Origin: Fulvivirga sediminis
GTDB lineage: Bacteria > Bacteroidota > Bacteroidia > Cytophagales > Cyclobacteriaceae
Reading direction: 5' to 3'
Length of the DNA: 64,000 nucleotides
Assembly: GCF_016757215.1 (NCBI RefSeq)
Contig: NZ_JAESIY010000003.1
Span: forward strand, 1-64,000
In this document: positions 9,491 to 18,385 of the stretch, in pieces
Layout of the letters: the number at the start of each line of letters is the position of its first letter
Numbering within the stretch: the stretch's first letter is position 1
Translations under genes and position numbers: made by a program
Notes under the pieces: generated by a model
Told to the model about the DNA's origin: nothing
What the model saw: the letters and a program-made list of their open reading frames with translations, nothing else
The model's database searches: none

Positions 9491-9558
9491 TAAGCATATG
9501 TGAAAAATTTCAGCCTTTTAATAAACAGGTTGTGAAATAAAGATCCCAATGTAGGGAG

Positions 9559-9594
9559 CTTTTTACTCATCGTATAAATTATACCGGTAAAAAG
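9559..9594. promoter_or_regulatory. Nested dyad between two divergent sigma54-like promoters
   Basis: The outer arms CTTTTTAC (9559-9566) and GTAAAAAG (9587-9594) enclose a perfect 13-bp palindrome GTATAAATTATAC (9572-9584). The spacing on the two sides of the inner palindrome is unequal (5 and 2 bases). It lies roughly 70 bp upstream of the DUF2383 start site and 115 bp upstream of the PRC-barrel start site, where an enhancer-binding protein would bind to serve both promoters. Role inferred. Confidence 0.4.
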
Positions 9595-9618
9595 AGGCCT
9601 AATGACCAAACTATAGAC

Positions 9619-9634
9619 TGGCAAAATATTAGCA
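9619..9634 (+). promoter_or_regulatory. Sigma54 (-24/-12) promoter-like element for the DUF2383 gene
   Basis: The plus strand reads TGGCAAAATATTAGCA. TGGCA matches the -24 box and GCA the -12 box, with the correct 10-base spacing between GG and GC. Transcription would start near 9646, leaving a leader of about 23 bases before the ATG at 9669. Confidence 0.5.
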
Positions 9635-9668
9635 CTTAAGTAATTAACAAAATTAAACCACGAATATT

Positions 9669-10136
9669 ATGGACACTAGTAATAAAAAGATAATTATTGA
9701 TAAATTAAATCATTTAATTAAAAGAAATTATGACGCTGAATATGGCTACAAATATGCAACAGAAAATGTTGATAATGGAGAGTTGAAAACCATGTTTAAA
9801 GCATATACTGAGCAGCGGTATCAGTTCGGACATGACCTAAAAGGTGAAATAGAAAATCTTGGAGGTGAGGTAACAAAGAAGGGCACATCAGTGGCAGGAG
9901 ATATTCACCGTAAATGGATGGATTTAAAAGCTGCTGTTACTTCTAATGAATCAGAATCAATGCTAGAAGAATGTAGAAAAGGTGAAATGGTTTCATGGGA
10001 AGACTATAACCAAGCATTGAGTTTAGAAGATTTGCCTGCGTCTACTTATATGCTCTTGAAAGATCATAAAGCCAAAATTGATGAATGCCTGTATCAGATC
10101 ATGGAATTAAAAGATAAGTACGTAACCAGTAAATAG
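9669..10136 (+). CDS. PA2169-type four-helix-bundle protein (DUF2383)
   Basis: 155 residues, entirely helical. The pattern DKLNHLIKRNYDAEYGYKYATENV, then LKTMFKAYTEQR, GGEVTKKGTSVAGDIHRKWMDLKAAV and LEECRKGE is the ferritin-like DUF2383/PA2169 family, small cytoplasmic helical-bundle proteins commonly associated with stress. The family's biochemical role is not established. The gene stands alone, with a sigma54-like promoter just upstream and a clear intrinsic terminator 28 bp after the stop. It is divergent from the PRC-barrel gene, and I infer that the two are co-regulated. Confidence 0.85.
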   Translation: MDTSNKKIIIDKLNHLIKRNYDAEYGYKYATENVDNGELKTMFKAYTEQRYQFGHDLKGEIENLGGEVTKKGTSVAGDIHRKWMDLKAAVTSNESESMLEECRKGEMVSWEDYNQALSLEDLPASTYMLLKDHKAKIDECLYQIMELKDKYVTSK

Positions 10137-10164
10137 TACTCAATATGTATTATATACGTAAGTT

Positions 10165-10200
10165 AAAAGGTTGGAAATAATTGATTTTCAACCTTTTTTT
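10165..10200 (+). terminator. Intrinsic terminator of the DUF2383 gene
   Basis: A nine-base stem AAAAGGTTG / CAACCTTTT encloses a 15-base loop and is followed by a T run. Confidence 0.85.
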
Positions 10201-10301
10201 AATTTTTTCTTAAAATAAATATAATTTAATTTTCTTCTTTAAAGCTTTTGGTATTATTAATTTTCGCATAGTTAAATTATCCATACTAAACCCTTTAAAT
10301 A

Positions 10302-13300
10302 ATGAGGAAATTTTACATAAGTCAGCTATTACTGCTGAGTTTTTTGTTGGCCATATCCCCGGCTTGGTCACAAAGCATATTCATTAATGAAATACATTAT
10401 GATAATGCAGGTGCTGATTCGCAAGAAGGCATAGAGATCGCAGGGCCGGCAGGTTCAGATCTTGCCGGATGGTCTCTGGTTTTTTATAATGGTAACGGCG
10501 GTGCTCCTTATAGCACCCAAAGCCTTTCTGGTGTTTTGCCTAATCAAGGTAATGGCTATGGTACTTTGTTCTTTTATGAGTCTGGTATTCAAAATGGCTC
10601 ACCTGATGGTGTAGCCTTGGTTGATAATGCTTCCAATGTGATACAGTTTTTAAGTTATGAAGGTACTTTCGTAGCTGTAGGCGGTATTGCTGATGGCCTT
10701 ACCAGTACAGATATTGTCTTAGAGGAAGCCAGCTCTACACCGGTAGGCTATTCATTGCAGTTAGGAGGAACAGGTTCTGTTTACACCGATTTTTCATGGC
10801 AAAATGCCCAGGGTAGTACCTATACAGAAATAAATACAGGCCAGAGCTTTGGAGGTGATTCTGGAGGTCCAAATAATCCAATGGTGCTTATCAATGAAAT
10901 TGATGTTGACACCCCTGGGTCTGATCAGGAAGAGTTTATCGAGCTTTACGACGGAGGAGAAGGAAATACTTCTTTAGATGGTCTCGTGTTGGTTTTTTAT
11001 AATGGTAATGGAGATGCAAGTTATAATGCCTTTGATCTTACAGGTTATTCCACTAATGCAGCAGGTTATTTTGTTTTAGGCAATGCCGCTGTAGCTAATG
11101 TAGATCTGGTTTTTTCTAATAATGGATTGCAAAATGGAGCTGATGCTATTGCTCTATATCAGGGGACAGTAGCGGATTTTCCGTCAGGCACTTTAGTAAC
11201 TACAGATAATCTGGTGGATGCCGTGGTGTACGATACGGATGATAGTGATGATCCTGAATTGTTGACCTTGTTAAACCCAGGAGAACCTCAGCTGAATGAA
11301 AATGAAGGAGGAGATAAAGATAATGTATCATTACAACGCATGCCTAATGGAGGAGGTGGAGCGAGAAATACGAGTGCTTACGTTACGGCAGCGCCTACTC
11401 CAGGTACAGAAAATGGAGAAGTGCTACCTCCCGGAGAGTTTCAAACTATTGCTGAGGCAAGAGCATTGCCTTTAGGTACGTCAGTTACACTTAGGGGAGT
11501 AATTACTGTAAGTGATCAGTTTGCAGGGCCAGCTTATATTCAAGATGCCACTGGTGGTATAGCTGTTTTTGATGCTACTGTTCATGGTGAAGGCCTTTTT
11601 AGTATAGGTGATAGCATAGAGATTTCTGGAATTACAGAGGCTTATAATGATCAGGTGCAACTGGGTACAGTAAGTAATGTGGTTGACTTTGGGGTGGCAG
11701 CTCAGCCTATTGGGCCTCAGGTGGTCACTTTAAGTGAGTTGTCAAATCATCCCGGAGAGTTGGTAACGGTGGTGAACGCTACCTTTCCTAATCCCGGAGA
11801 TATCCTTTTCGGTAATTCAAACTATAAATTGGTAGATGCCAGTGGTACAGGAGAGCTAAGAATTGATGCTGATGTCGATAATCTGGCAGGATATGAGCAG
11901 CCAGAAGCTTGCAGCTCTATCACAGGTGTGGTGGGCAGGTATCGTGACGTATTTCAGCTATTGCCCAGGCGAGTAACCGACATACCTTGCGCCTCTCCTT
12001 ATGAGCCTGATGGTGAAGATCTGGAAATACCGCGTCAATCTACGTTTGATGTGGCCGCCTGGAACATTGAATGGTTTGGCAATGAAGGCAATGCACCTGC
12101 ACCCGATGCTGTGCAGAAGGATAGTGTGAAGGCAATCCTTTTAGCTTTAGATGCCGATATTATAGCAGTAGAGGAGATTGTAGACACGGTTTTGTTCGAT
12201 CAGATGATAAGTGAAATGCCAGGATATGATTATTTTCTTTCAAGCTTTGTCTCTAACCCAGGCCAGTATGATAATAGCCAAAAGGTAGGTTTTATTTATA
12301 AAACAGCTACAGTTGCCCCTGATTTCGAAGCTTCCAGAGCATTATTATCAACCATACATCCATTGTATAATGGGGGAGATGACTCTTACCTTGTAGGTTA
12401 TCCAGATAGTAGAGATCGATTCTGGGCTAGCGGAAGACTGCCTTTTATGTTGGAAGCAGATGTGACCATAGAAGGTATTACTAAAAAAATTAATATGCTA
12501 GTAGTGCATGCCAGGGCCAATAGTAGCAGCGATCCTCAGAGTAGGTATGATATGCGTAAGTATGATGTGGAAGTATTAAAAGATTCTCTTGATACTTACT
12601 ACGGCGATGCTAATTTAATAATGCTAGGTGATTTTAATGACGATCTAGACGTTACGGTGGCTAATGTTTCTACCACTGTAAGTACCTATGAAGAGTATAT
12701 TGCAGATACTACTGATTATAAGTTGATCACTTTATCATTAAGTAATCAAGGGCTGCGCACCTATGTTTTTTATGAAAACGTAATTGATCACATTGTAGCT
12801 TCTGATGAGATAGCAGAGTATTTTCTTGAGGGTTCTGCTCGTGTAGGTTATCAGTTTTATAATAGTGAGTATGCTTATACTACCTCTGATCACCTTCCGG
12901 TAAGTGCGCGCTTTCAGTTTGCTGAAGAGGTGGTGGATAATGACTTTACAGTAACTTCTGTTGTTAGCTTTAAGCAAGGGAAAAGAGCCAATGGCTGGCC
13001 AGTTTCTTTTATAAGAAGTAATCCTGATAAAGCATTAGGGGAGCCGTTAGAGAATTTCTACTATAATTTTGTAAGTCTGGGCTTTGGTGGTGAAATAACA
13101 CTTGAGCTGGATAATTATATGTATGACTTGGAAGGAAATGATTTCAGAGTCTACGAGAGTAGCTTTGGGCCTTTGGAGTTGCCATGTTTCATATATCCTG
13201 AAAAAGCTGAAGTTTTTGTGTCTGAAGATGGTAATGAGTTTTATCGTGTAGGGACTACTTGTCAGAATGGTGATTTTGATCTGGCTAATGCTGGTGTGAA

Positions 13301-13721
13301 ACGAGCTAAATTCATTAGAGTAAAAGATGTGACCAAGAAGAATATCTTTTTAGGCTTGGCAGATGGTTATGATTTAGATGGTATCTATAATCTGCATCAG
13401 CCTGCTAAGGGAGGAAGAATACTTGCGGATCATCAAAATTATGTACCCAATGAAGATGGAGGTCTGGAGGCTGAAGTTTATCCCAATCCTTTTAGCGAAT
13501 ACCTTACTATAAATGTTAGTAGTATGGAAAGCAAAGAAGTGAAGGTATCAGTTACCGATATTATGGGACGCCAGGTAATGGCTCAGCCATTTAGCCTGGA
13601 GATGGGCCAGTCCGGCTTACAGCTAGAGCTCGGTCAATTGCCTAAAGGTGTTTATATCCTTCGCATCACAGGTACAGATGATGCTGAAATCTTAAAAAGA
13701 ACGGTAGTGAAAGGCCGCTAA
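10302..13721 (+). CDS. Secreted lamin-tail / endonuclease-exonuclease-phosphatase protein, T9SS type A
   Basis: 1139 residues. A Sec signal peptide ends around WSQ (residue 24). Two lamin-tail-like domains follow (about 25-165 and 195-365, each with INEI and WSLVFYNGNG/LVLVFYNGNG strands), then an OB-fold-like segment (~380-480). An endonuclease/exonuclease/phosphatase domain (~585-870) keeps its active-site set: Asn588 in WNIEWFG, Glu624/625, Asp777 and Asn779 in LGDFND, and His864 in SDHLPV. A discoidin-like beta domain (~890-1040) and a type A sorting domain beginning VYPNPFSEYLTI complete the chain. It should be exported by T9SS and act as an extracellular nuclease or phosphodiesterase, for example in DNA scavenging. 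The substrate is inferred from the fold only. It has its own terminator. Confidence 0.88.
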   Translation: MRKFYISQLLLLSFLLAISPAWSQSIFINEIHYDNAGADSQEGIEIAGPAGSDLAGWSLVFYNGNGGAPYSTQSLSGVLPNQGNGYGTLFFYESGIQNGSPDGVALVDNASNVIQFLSYEGTFVAVGGIADGLTSTDIVLEEASSTPVGYSLQLGGTGSVYTDFSWQNAQGSTYTEINTGQSFGGDSGGPNNPMVLINEIDVDTPGSDQEEFIELYDGGEGNTSLDGLVLVFYNGNGDASYNAFDLTGYSTNAAGYFVLGNAAVANVDLVFSNNGLQNGADAIALYQGTVADFPSGTLVTTDNLVDAVVYDTDDSDDPELLTLLNPGEPQLNENEGGDKDNVSLQRMPNGGGGARNTSAYVTAAPTPGTENGEVLPPGEFQTIAEARALPLGTSVTLRGVITVSDQFAGPAYIQDATGGIAVFDATVHGEGLFSIGDSIEISGITEAYNDQVQLGTVSNVVDFGVAAQPIGPQVVTLSELSNHPGELVTVVNATFPNPGDILFGNSNYKLVDASGTGELRIDADVDNLAGYEQPEACSSITGVVGRYRDVFQLLPRRVTDIPCASPYEPDGEDLEIPRQSTFDVAAWNIEWFGNEGNAPAPDAVQKDSVKAILLALDADIIAVEEIVDTVLFDQMISEMPGYDYFLSSFVSNPGQYDNSQKVGFIYKTATVAPDFEASRALLSTIHPLYNGGDDSYLVGYPDSRDRFWASGRLPFMLEADVTIEGITKKINMLVVHARANSSSDPQSRYDMRKYDVEVLKDSLDTYYGDANLIMLGDFNDDLDVTVANVSTTVSTYEEYIADTTDYKLITLSLSNQGLRTYVFYENVIDHIVASDEIAEYFLEGSARVGYQFYNSEYAYTTSDHLPVSARFQFAEEVVDNDFTVTSVVSFKQGKRANGWPVSFIRSNPDKALGEPLENFYYNFVSLGFGGEITLELDNYMYDLEGNDFRVYESSFGPLELPCFIYPEKAEVFVSEDGNEFYRVGTTCQNGDFDLANAGVKRAKFIRVKDVTKKNIFLGLADGYDLDGIYNLHQPAKGGRILADHQNYVPNEDGGLEAEVYPNPFSEYLTINVSSMESKEVKVSVTDIMGRQVMAQPFSLEMGQSGLQLELGQLPKGVYILRITGTDDAEILKRTVVKGR

Positions 13722-13735
13722 AATTTAATGTCAAG

Positions 13736-13769
13736 AAGGCTGATAGACGCAAGTGTATCAGCCTTTTTT
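13736..13769 (+). terminator. Intrinsic terminator after the secreted nuclease gene
   Basis: A ten-base perfect stem AAGGCTGATA / TATCAGCCTT has a 10-base loop and is followed by six T. Confidence 0.9.
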
Positions 13770-13953
13770 CTTTCTTCTTAGTTTGCTGATACTTTCAGTA
13801 GTTATTCTCTTCATACATCTTCCTTGTGTCTTACTCCTGCCTTTGCTAATCCAATTGCTTTGCTAACTATCATCATTTTTGTCTGTTAGGAGTTTAAAGA
13901 TGGGTGTAATTATATCCATTCATGTATAAACAACAGATCATTATTGATAGAAT

Positions 13954-14856
13954 ATGAAATTTGGTAAACCATCCTCTAAAGAAGAATTAGATAATATTGA
14001 CTTGAGCCTTCCTGCAGATCACCCTGATACCAGCAGAAACCTAAGTAAAGGAAAGCAACCTGTTAAAGTGTATATTGGATGTGCCAAATGGGGGCGAAAA
14101 GAATGGGTAGGTCTTATTTATCCTGAGGGGACTAAGGAAAGAGATTTTTTACAGCAATATGTGAAAAACTTCAACAGCATAGAGCTGAACACTACCTTCT
14201 ACAGCATCAAAAAGGAAAACGTAGAATCCTGGACCTCTCAGGCTCCTGATGGCTTTAAGTTCTGTCCAAAATTTTCAAGAACGATAAGCCATCTTAAAAG
14301 ACTAAATGATGACTCGAAAAGATTCACTGATTATTTCCTTGAAGCGGCATATTCTTTTGGGGATAAGCTAGGTCCTTCTTTCTTACAAATGCCTAATAAC
14401 TTCATGCCAAAATATCTGGATCGCTTAGCAGATTATATTCGAGATATACCTGAAGATTTTCCTATGTTTTTAGAGTTGAGGCACACCGATTGGTTTACAG
14501 ATCCCGTGGTGTATGATGAGACCTTTCACCTGCTGGAAGAGAACGGAAGAGGAGCTGTTATTACTGATGTGGCTATGCGTAGAGATGTGCTACACCAGAG
14601 GTTAACTAATACTAAGGCCTTTGTGAGGTTTAATGGTTATAATTTTCACCCTACTGATTTTACTCGTTTGGATCAGTGGGTGGAGAGAATAAAAATTTGG
14701 ATAGATGCAGGCTTGGAAGAGCTCTATTTTTATCCTCATCAGGAGGAGGATGTTCATGTTCCAAAGACTTGCGATTACATCATAAATAAGTTAAACCAAA
14801 CTTGTGGACTTGATATTCAAAATACTGATTTAAAAATAGATATGAATTCACTATAA
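13954..14856 (+). CDS. DUF72 (YecE-like) protein
   Basis: 300 residues. The start of the domain, VYIGCAKWGRKEWVGLIYP, and the downstream NSIELNTTFYSI, KFCPKFSRTISH, LGPSFLQMPNNF and LELRHTDW blocks are typical of the DUF72/YecE family, a TIM-barrel-like fold of unknown activity. The N-terminal ~40 residues are polar and precede the conserved domain. The gene has its own terminator, whose stem begins just before the stop codon. No neighbour hints at function. Confidence 0.88.
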   Translation: MKFGKPSSKEELDNIDLSLPADHPDTSRNLSKGKQPVKVYIGCAKWGRKEWVGLIYPEGTKERDFLQQYVKNFNSIELNTTFYSIKKENVESWTSQAPDGFKFCPKFSRTISHLKRLNDDSKRFTDYFLEAAYSFGDKLGPSFLQMPNNFMPKYLDRLADYIRDIPEDFPMFLELRHTDWFTDPVVYDETFHLLEENGRGAVITDVAMRRDVLHQRLTNTKAFVRFNGYNFHPTDFTRLDQWVERIKIWIDAGLEELYFYPHQEEDVHVPKTCDYIINKLNQTCGLDIQNTDLKIDMNSL

Positions 14857-14876
14857 CTTTTTGTTATAGCTTTTTT
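14851..14876 (+). terminator. Terminator overlapping the stop codon of the DUF72 gene
   Basis: The stem CTATAAC (14851-14857) / GTTATAG (14863-14869) is followed by C and six T. The TAA stop codon (14854-14856) lies inside the left arm. Confidence 0.75.
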
Positions 14877-15160
14877 CTCCTCTTTTTAGTGGCGTTTACA
14901 GGCTCTATAAGCTTCATTGTAATGGTTGAACATTAATAGGGGACTATAATATTACTCTTACCATGATTGTAATTTCTACTCTCACTAAACCAGAGAAAAA
15001 CTTCTTAATATATTCACAAATAGTGTGAATCTTTCAGGGCTGGTGGTTACAATATGAGTAGCTTTTTTTTATCTTTAAAGAGATTGCAATGAATACCAGC
15101 TTTCGCCTTTTTAAAATGCAGTAAAGCACATTGGTGATTAACTTAAATGAAAGATAATAA
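14877..15160. other. Intergenic stretch without a recognisable gene
   Basis: About 280 bp between the DUF72 terminator and the dehydrogenase gene. I see no ORF of useful length, no tRNA-like fold and no strong promoter box. It must contain the promoter of the dehydrogenase gene. Confidence 0.6.
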
Positions 15161-16153
15161 ATGAAAGCACTAGTATTAACGTCACCCGGAAAGGTGGAAA
15201 TAGTGGAGATGAAAAAACCAGTATGCCAACAGGATGAAGTACTGGTAAAGCTTAAAGCAGCAGCTTTAAATAAACGCGATCAATTTATTAGGGAAGGTAG
15301 ATATCCTAACATTCAGCTCAATGCAGTATTAGGCTCTGATGGTGTGGGTGAGGTAGTAGAAGTAGGGCCAGGTGCTGATAAAAAATGGATGGGACAGACA
15401 GTTATCATTAACCCTAATCGTGATTGGGGTGACAATAAGGCGGTGCAATCCAGGGATTATTCTATACTGGGGATGCCATCTCACGGTACTTTTGCGGAAT
15501 ACATTAGCGTGCCTGCTCATCGTGTTCACCGCATACCGCAGGGGTTAAAAGAAGAGGAGGCAGCAGCTTTACCTTTGGCTGGTCTCACAGCTTATAGAGC
15601 ATGTTTTTATCATGGTAAAATCACTGATGGTGTTAATGTACTTATTTCTGGTTTTGGTGGAGGTGTGGCGCAGTTTGCTTTTCAGTTTGCTATGGCAGTG
15701 GGCGCAAAAGTTTTTGTTACTAGTGGGCGGCCAGAGAAAATTAACATGGCCTTAGATATGGGGGCAGAAGGAGGATTTAACTATAAATTACCCAATTGGC
15801 ATAAAAACCCATGGCAGACTAAAGGAGGCTTCGATGTGGTCATAGATAGTGCAGGAGGAGATCAATTTAATAATTTTTTGAAAATTATGAGACCAGGAGG
15901 CCGAATAGTCTTTTACGGAGCAACTAACGGTTTACCCTCTTCTTTAGATCTCTATCGTATGTTCTGGAATCAGATTACATTGCAAGGATCTACTATGGGA
16001 AATGATACGGAATTTGTAGAAATGCTCCGCTTTGTAGAAAAGAATAAAATAAAGCCATTGCTTAGTTCGGTAAGAGATTTTGATGATATAGAAAAGTCTT
16101 TTAATGAAATAGCACAACCTGCCAAAATGGGTAAGGTTGTGGTGAAGTTTTAA
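15161..16153 (+). CDS. Zinc-independent medium-chain dehydrogenase/quinone reductase-like protein
   Basis: 330 residues. The N-terminal GroES-like fold (KALVLTSPGKVEI, LKAAALNKRDQFIREGRYP, LGSDGVGEVVEVG) is followed by a Rossmann domain with the nucleotide-binding loop GFGGGVAQFAFQFA near residue 165. The cysteine/histidine pattern of zinc alcohol dehydrogenases is absent, which points to the quinone-oxidoreductase (NADPH-dependent) branch. It probably reduces a quinone, enone or similar substrate; the exact one is unknown. Monocistronic, convergent with the small TPR gene. Confidence 0.88.
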   Translation: MKALVLTSPGKVEIVEMKKPVCQQDEVLVKLKAAALNKRDQFIREGRYPNIQLNAVLGSDGVGEVVEVGPGADKKWMGQTVIINPNRDWGDNKAVQSRDYSILGMPSHGTFAEYISVPAHRVHRIPQGLKEEEAAALPLAGLTAYRACFYHGKITDGVNVLISGFGGGVAQFAFQFAMAVGAKVFVTSGRPEKINMALDMGAEGGFNYKLPNWHKNPWQTKGGFDVVIDSAGGDQFNNFLKIMRPGGRIVFYGATNGLPSSLDLYRMFWNQITLQGSTMGNDTEFVEMLRFVEKNKIKPLLSSVRDFDDIEKSFNEIAQPAKMGKVVVKF

Positions 16154-16227
16154 TTTTGATTATTAAACTTAACCTATTTGATAAACAATGTCTTATGTTT
16201 CTTTTTACTAAAAATATTAGCAAGAAA

Positions 16228-16548
16228 TTAATCTTCGAATAGGAAGTTATTATAGGCATTTTGCAGCTCTCTTAGCAGTAAAGAATTGTTCTGAGATTTG
16301 GCCAGTTCTATCCCCTTTACAAAAATGCTTTCAGCTCGGTCTTGCTCATTAAGCTCTATAAGCAGGTTGGCAGCATGATAGTAAGTAGGTAGGTAGTCCG
16401 GATGCTGAGATAGCAAAATGTCATAATACTCAAGGGCCTTTTGAGTGTCTGAGTTTCGATATTCAGTGGCCAGAGCATATAGCGTAAAAGGATCATTAGG
16501 GTCCTCTTTTAAAAACTTAAGCAGTTGATTTATACGGGGTGAATTCAT
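16228..16548 (-). CDS. Small tetratricopeptide-repeat protein
   Basis: 106 residues with no signal peptide. It shows two to three TPR units: PNDPFTLYALATEYRNSDTQ, then KALEYYDILLSQHPDYLPTYYHAANLLIEL, then DRAESIFVKGIELAK. Such short cytoplasmic TPR proteins usually serve as protein-protein interaction adaptors. It is divergent from etfB with 92 bp between the start codons. No partner can be named from the sequence. Confidence 0.8.
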   Translation of the reverse strand: MNSPRINQLLKFLKEDPNDPFTLYALATEYRNSDTQKALEYYDILLSQHPDYLPTYYHAANLLIELNEQDRAESIFVKGIELAKSQNNSLLLRELQNAYNNFLFED

Positions 16549-16640
16549 TTATAATACAATTTTTATTTGCTTCATTATTCGTTATCTTCGCTGCAAAAAT
16601 AACAGCATACTATTAACTACTAAACTTAAGCCTCAGATAA

Positions 16641-17378
16641 ATGAAAATACTAGTTTGCATTACCCATGTACCTGATACCACATCTCGTATCTCATTCACA
16701 AATGGCGATACGGAGTTCGATAAAAGTGGAGTTCAGTATATCATCGGACCATATGATGATTATGCTCTTGCCAGAGCGGTAGAACTAAAAGAGCAAAGTG
16801 GTGGAACTATTACTGTCCTTAATGTAGGAACTGCTGAAACTGAACCTACCATAAGAAAAGCACTAGCCATAGGCGCTGATGAAGCCATAAGAGTTAATGC
16901 TGAACCTACTGATTCATTATTTGTAGCTAATGAAATTGCTAATGTAGCTAAAGACGCAGGCTATGACCTTATACTCATGGGCCGAGAATCTATTGATTTT
17001 AATGGAGGTATGGTTCATGGTATGGTAGGTGAACTTCTTGGCCTTCCATCTGTTTCTCCTGTAATGACTCTTGATCTTGATGGCGATACAGCCAAGATGA
17101 CTCGTGAGATAGAAGGAGGAAAAGAAACTATTGAAGTGAAGTTGCCATTCGTGGCCGGATGCCAGGAGCCTATTGCTGAGTGGAAAATTCCAAATATGAG
17201 AGGAATCATGTCAGCAAGAACAAAACCTCTTAACGTAGTAGAGCCTTCTTCGCAAGCGGCGGCTACCAAACTTGAGAAGTATGAAATGCCTCCTGCTAAA
17301 GGCGAAGTGAAAATGATTGACGCTGATAACGTAGAGGAGTTAGTGAACTTGCTTAAGAATGAAGCTAAAGTAATTTAA
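16641..17378 (+). CDS. etfB: Electron transfer flavoprotein beta subunit
   Basis: 245 residues, the usual size. It has the family's N-terminus (MKILVCITHVPDT), the adenine-nucleotide-fold segment YDDYALARAVELKE, and the signature region AKDAGYDLILMGRESIDFNGG...GELLGLPSV. EtfB binds AMP and with EtfA carries FAD, shuttling electrons from acyl-CoA and other dehydrogenases to the quinone pool. etfA follows after 47 bp, so the two form an operon. The leader contains TATCTTCG (near 16594), close to the Bacteroidota -7 box; this is weak evidence for a promoter. Confidence 0.96.
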   Translation: MKILVCITHVPDTTSRISFTNGDTEFDKSGVQYIIGPYDDYALARAVELKEQSGGTITVLNVGTAETEPTIRKALAIGADEAIRVNAEPTDSLFVANEIANVAKDAGYDLILMGRESIDFNGGMVHGMVGELLGLPSVSPVMTLDLDGDTAKMTREIEGGKETIEVKLPFVAGCQEPIAEWKIPNMRGIMSARTKPLNVVEPSSQAAATKLEKYEMPPAKGEVKMIDADNVEELVNLLKNEAKVI

Positions 17379-17425
17379 GGTTATAGAGAATAAAATCATA
17401 AATCAACAACGCAAAACCAATCCTT

Positions 17426-18382
17426 ATGTCAATATTAGTTTTTGTTGAAAATGCCGATGGTCAGGTAAAAAAGACCTCTTTAGAAGCAGTAGCTTATGCA
17501 GCTGCCATTTCTGAAGATGTTATCGCACTGGCTATGGGAAATAATATAGATCAATCTGAGCTTGAAGGTTTAGGTAAGTATGGAGCCACTAAAGTGTTGC
17601 ATGCTGATGATGAAAAATTGAATCAAGGTATTATACAAGCTTACGCTACGGTTATTAGTAAAGCTATGGAAAGTACAGGGGCTGACATCTTAGTGTTAGC
17701 TAACTCTTCTTTGGGAGCACCTGTTTCTGCTCGTGTAGCTATTAAAACAGATGCCAGCCTGGTGTCTAACGTAGTAGACCTGCCAGATACCAGCGCAGGG
17801 TTTAAAGTGAAAAGAAGTATATATACCGGTAAGGCCTTTGCTAACGTAGAGCTTACTAAGGATAAGAAAATACTGGCTATAAAAAAGAATGCCGCTGAGG
17901 TAAAAGAAGCAGATGGCTCTGCCGCTGTTGAAAAATTTGCAGCGGACCTTGCTGATAGTGAGTTTGATGCTAAAATAACAAATACAGATAAGGCTACCGG
18001 AGAAGTGTTGCTACCAGAAGCTGAAATTGTAGTGTCAGGAGGTAGAGGGCTTAAAGGGCCTGAAAACTGGGGCATGATTGAAGAGTTGGCCAAAGAATTA
18101 GGAGCAGCTACAGGATGTAGTAAGCCTGTTTCTGATATGGAATGGAGACCGCACCATGAGCATGTGGGACAAACAGGAGTGAAGGTGAGTCCGCAATTAT
18201 ACATCGCCATAGGTATATCAGGAGCTATTCAGCACTTAGCCGGAGTAAATTCATCTAAAAACATTGTGGTGATCAACAAAGATCCTGAAGCACCATTTTT
18301 TAAAGCCGCAGACTATGGCATCGTAGGTGATGCTTTTGAAGTGGTACCGAAATTAACCGAGGCAATTAGAGCAGCTAAATAA
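17426..18382 (+). CDS. etfA: Electron transfer flavoprotein alpha subunit
   Basis: 318 residues. The N-terminal half matches the EtfA domain I pattern. The FAD-binding C-terminal half contains VSGGRGLKGPENW, the GATGCSKPVSDM region, HEHVGQTGVKVSPQLYIAIGISGAIQH and the closing NIVVINKDPEAPFFKAADYGIVGD. It pairs with the etfB product immediately upstream. The next gene starts 3 bp after the stop. An antisense reading frame of 189 codons inside this gene is a shadow of its codon pattern. Confidence 0.96.
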   Translation: MSILVFVENADGQVKKTSLEAVAYAAAISEDVIALAMGNNIDQSELEGLGKYGATKVLHADDEKLNQGIIQAYATVISKAMESTGADILVLANSSLGAPVSARVAIKTDASLVSNVVDLPDTSAGFKVKRSIYTGKAFANVELTKDKKILAIKKNAAEVKEADGSAAVEKFAADLADSEFDAKITNTDKATGEVLLPEAEIVVSGGRGLKGPENWGMIEELAKELGAATGCSKPVSDMEWRPHHEHVGQTGVKVSPQLYIAIGISGAIQHLAGVNSSKNIVVINKDPEAPFFKAADYGIVGDAFEVVPKLTEAIRAAK

Positions 18383-18385
18383 TTT

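Noticed and set aside
17641-18210. Minus-strand open frame of 189 codons inside etfA
   Set aside because: It lies wholly antisense to a confidently identified gene; its composition (Ser/Ala/Thr-rich) reflects the codon pattern of etfA and it has no recognisable domain.
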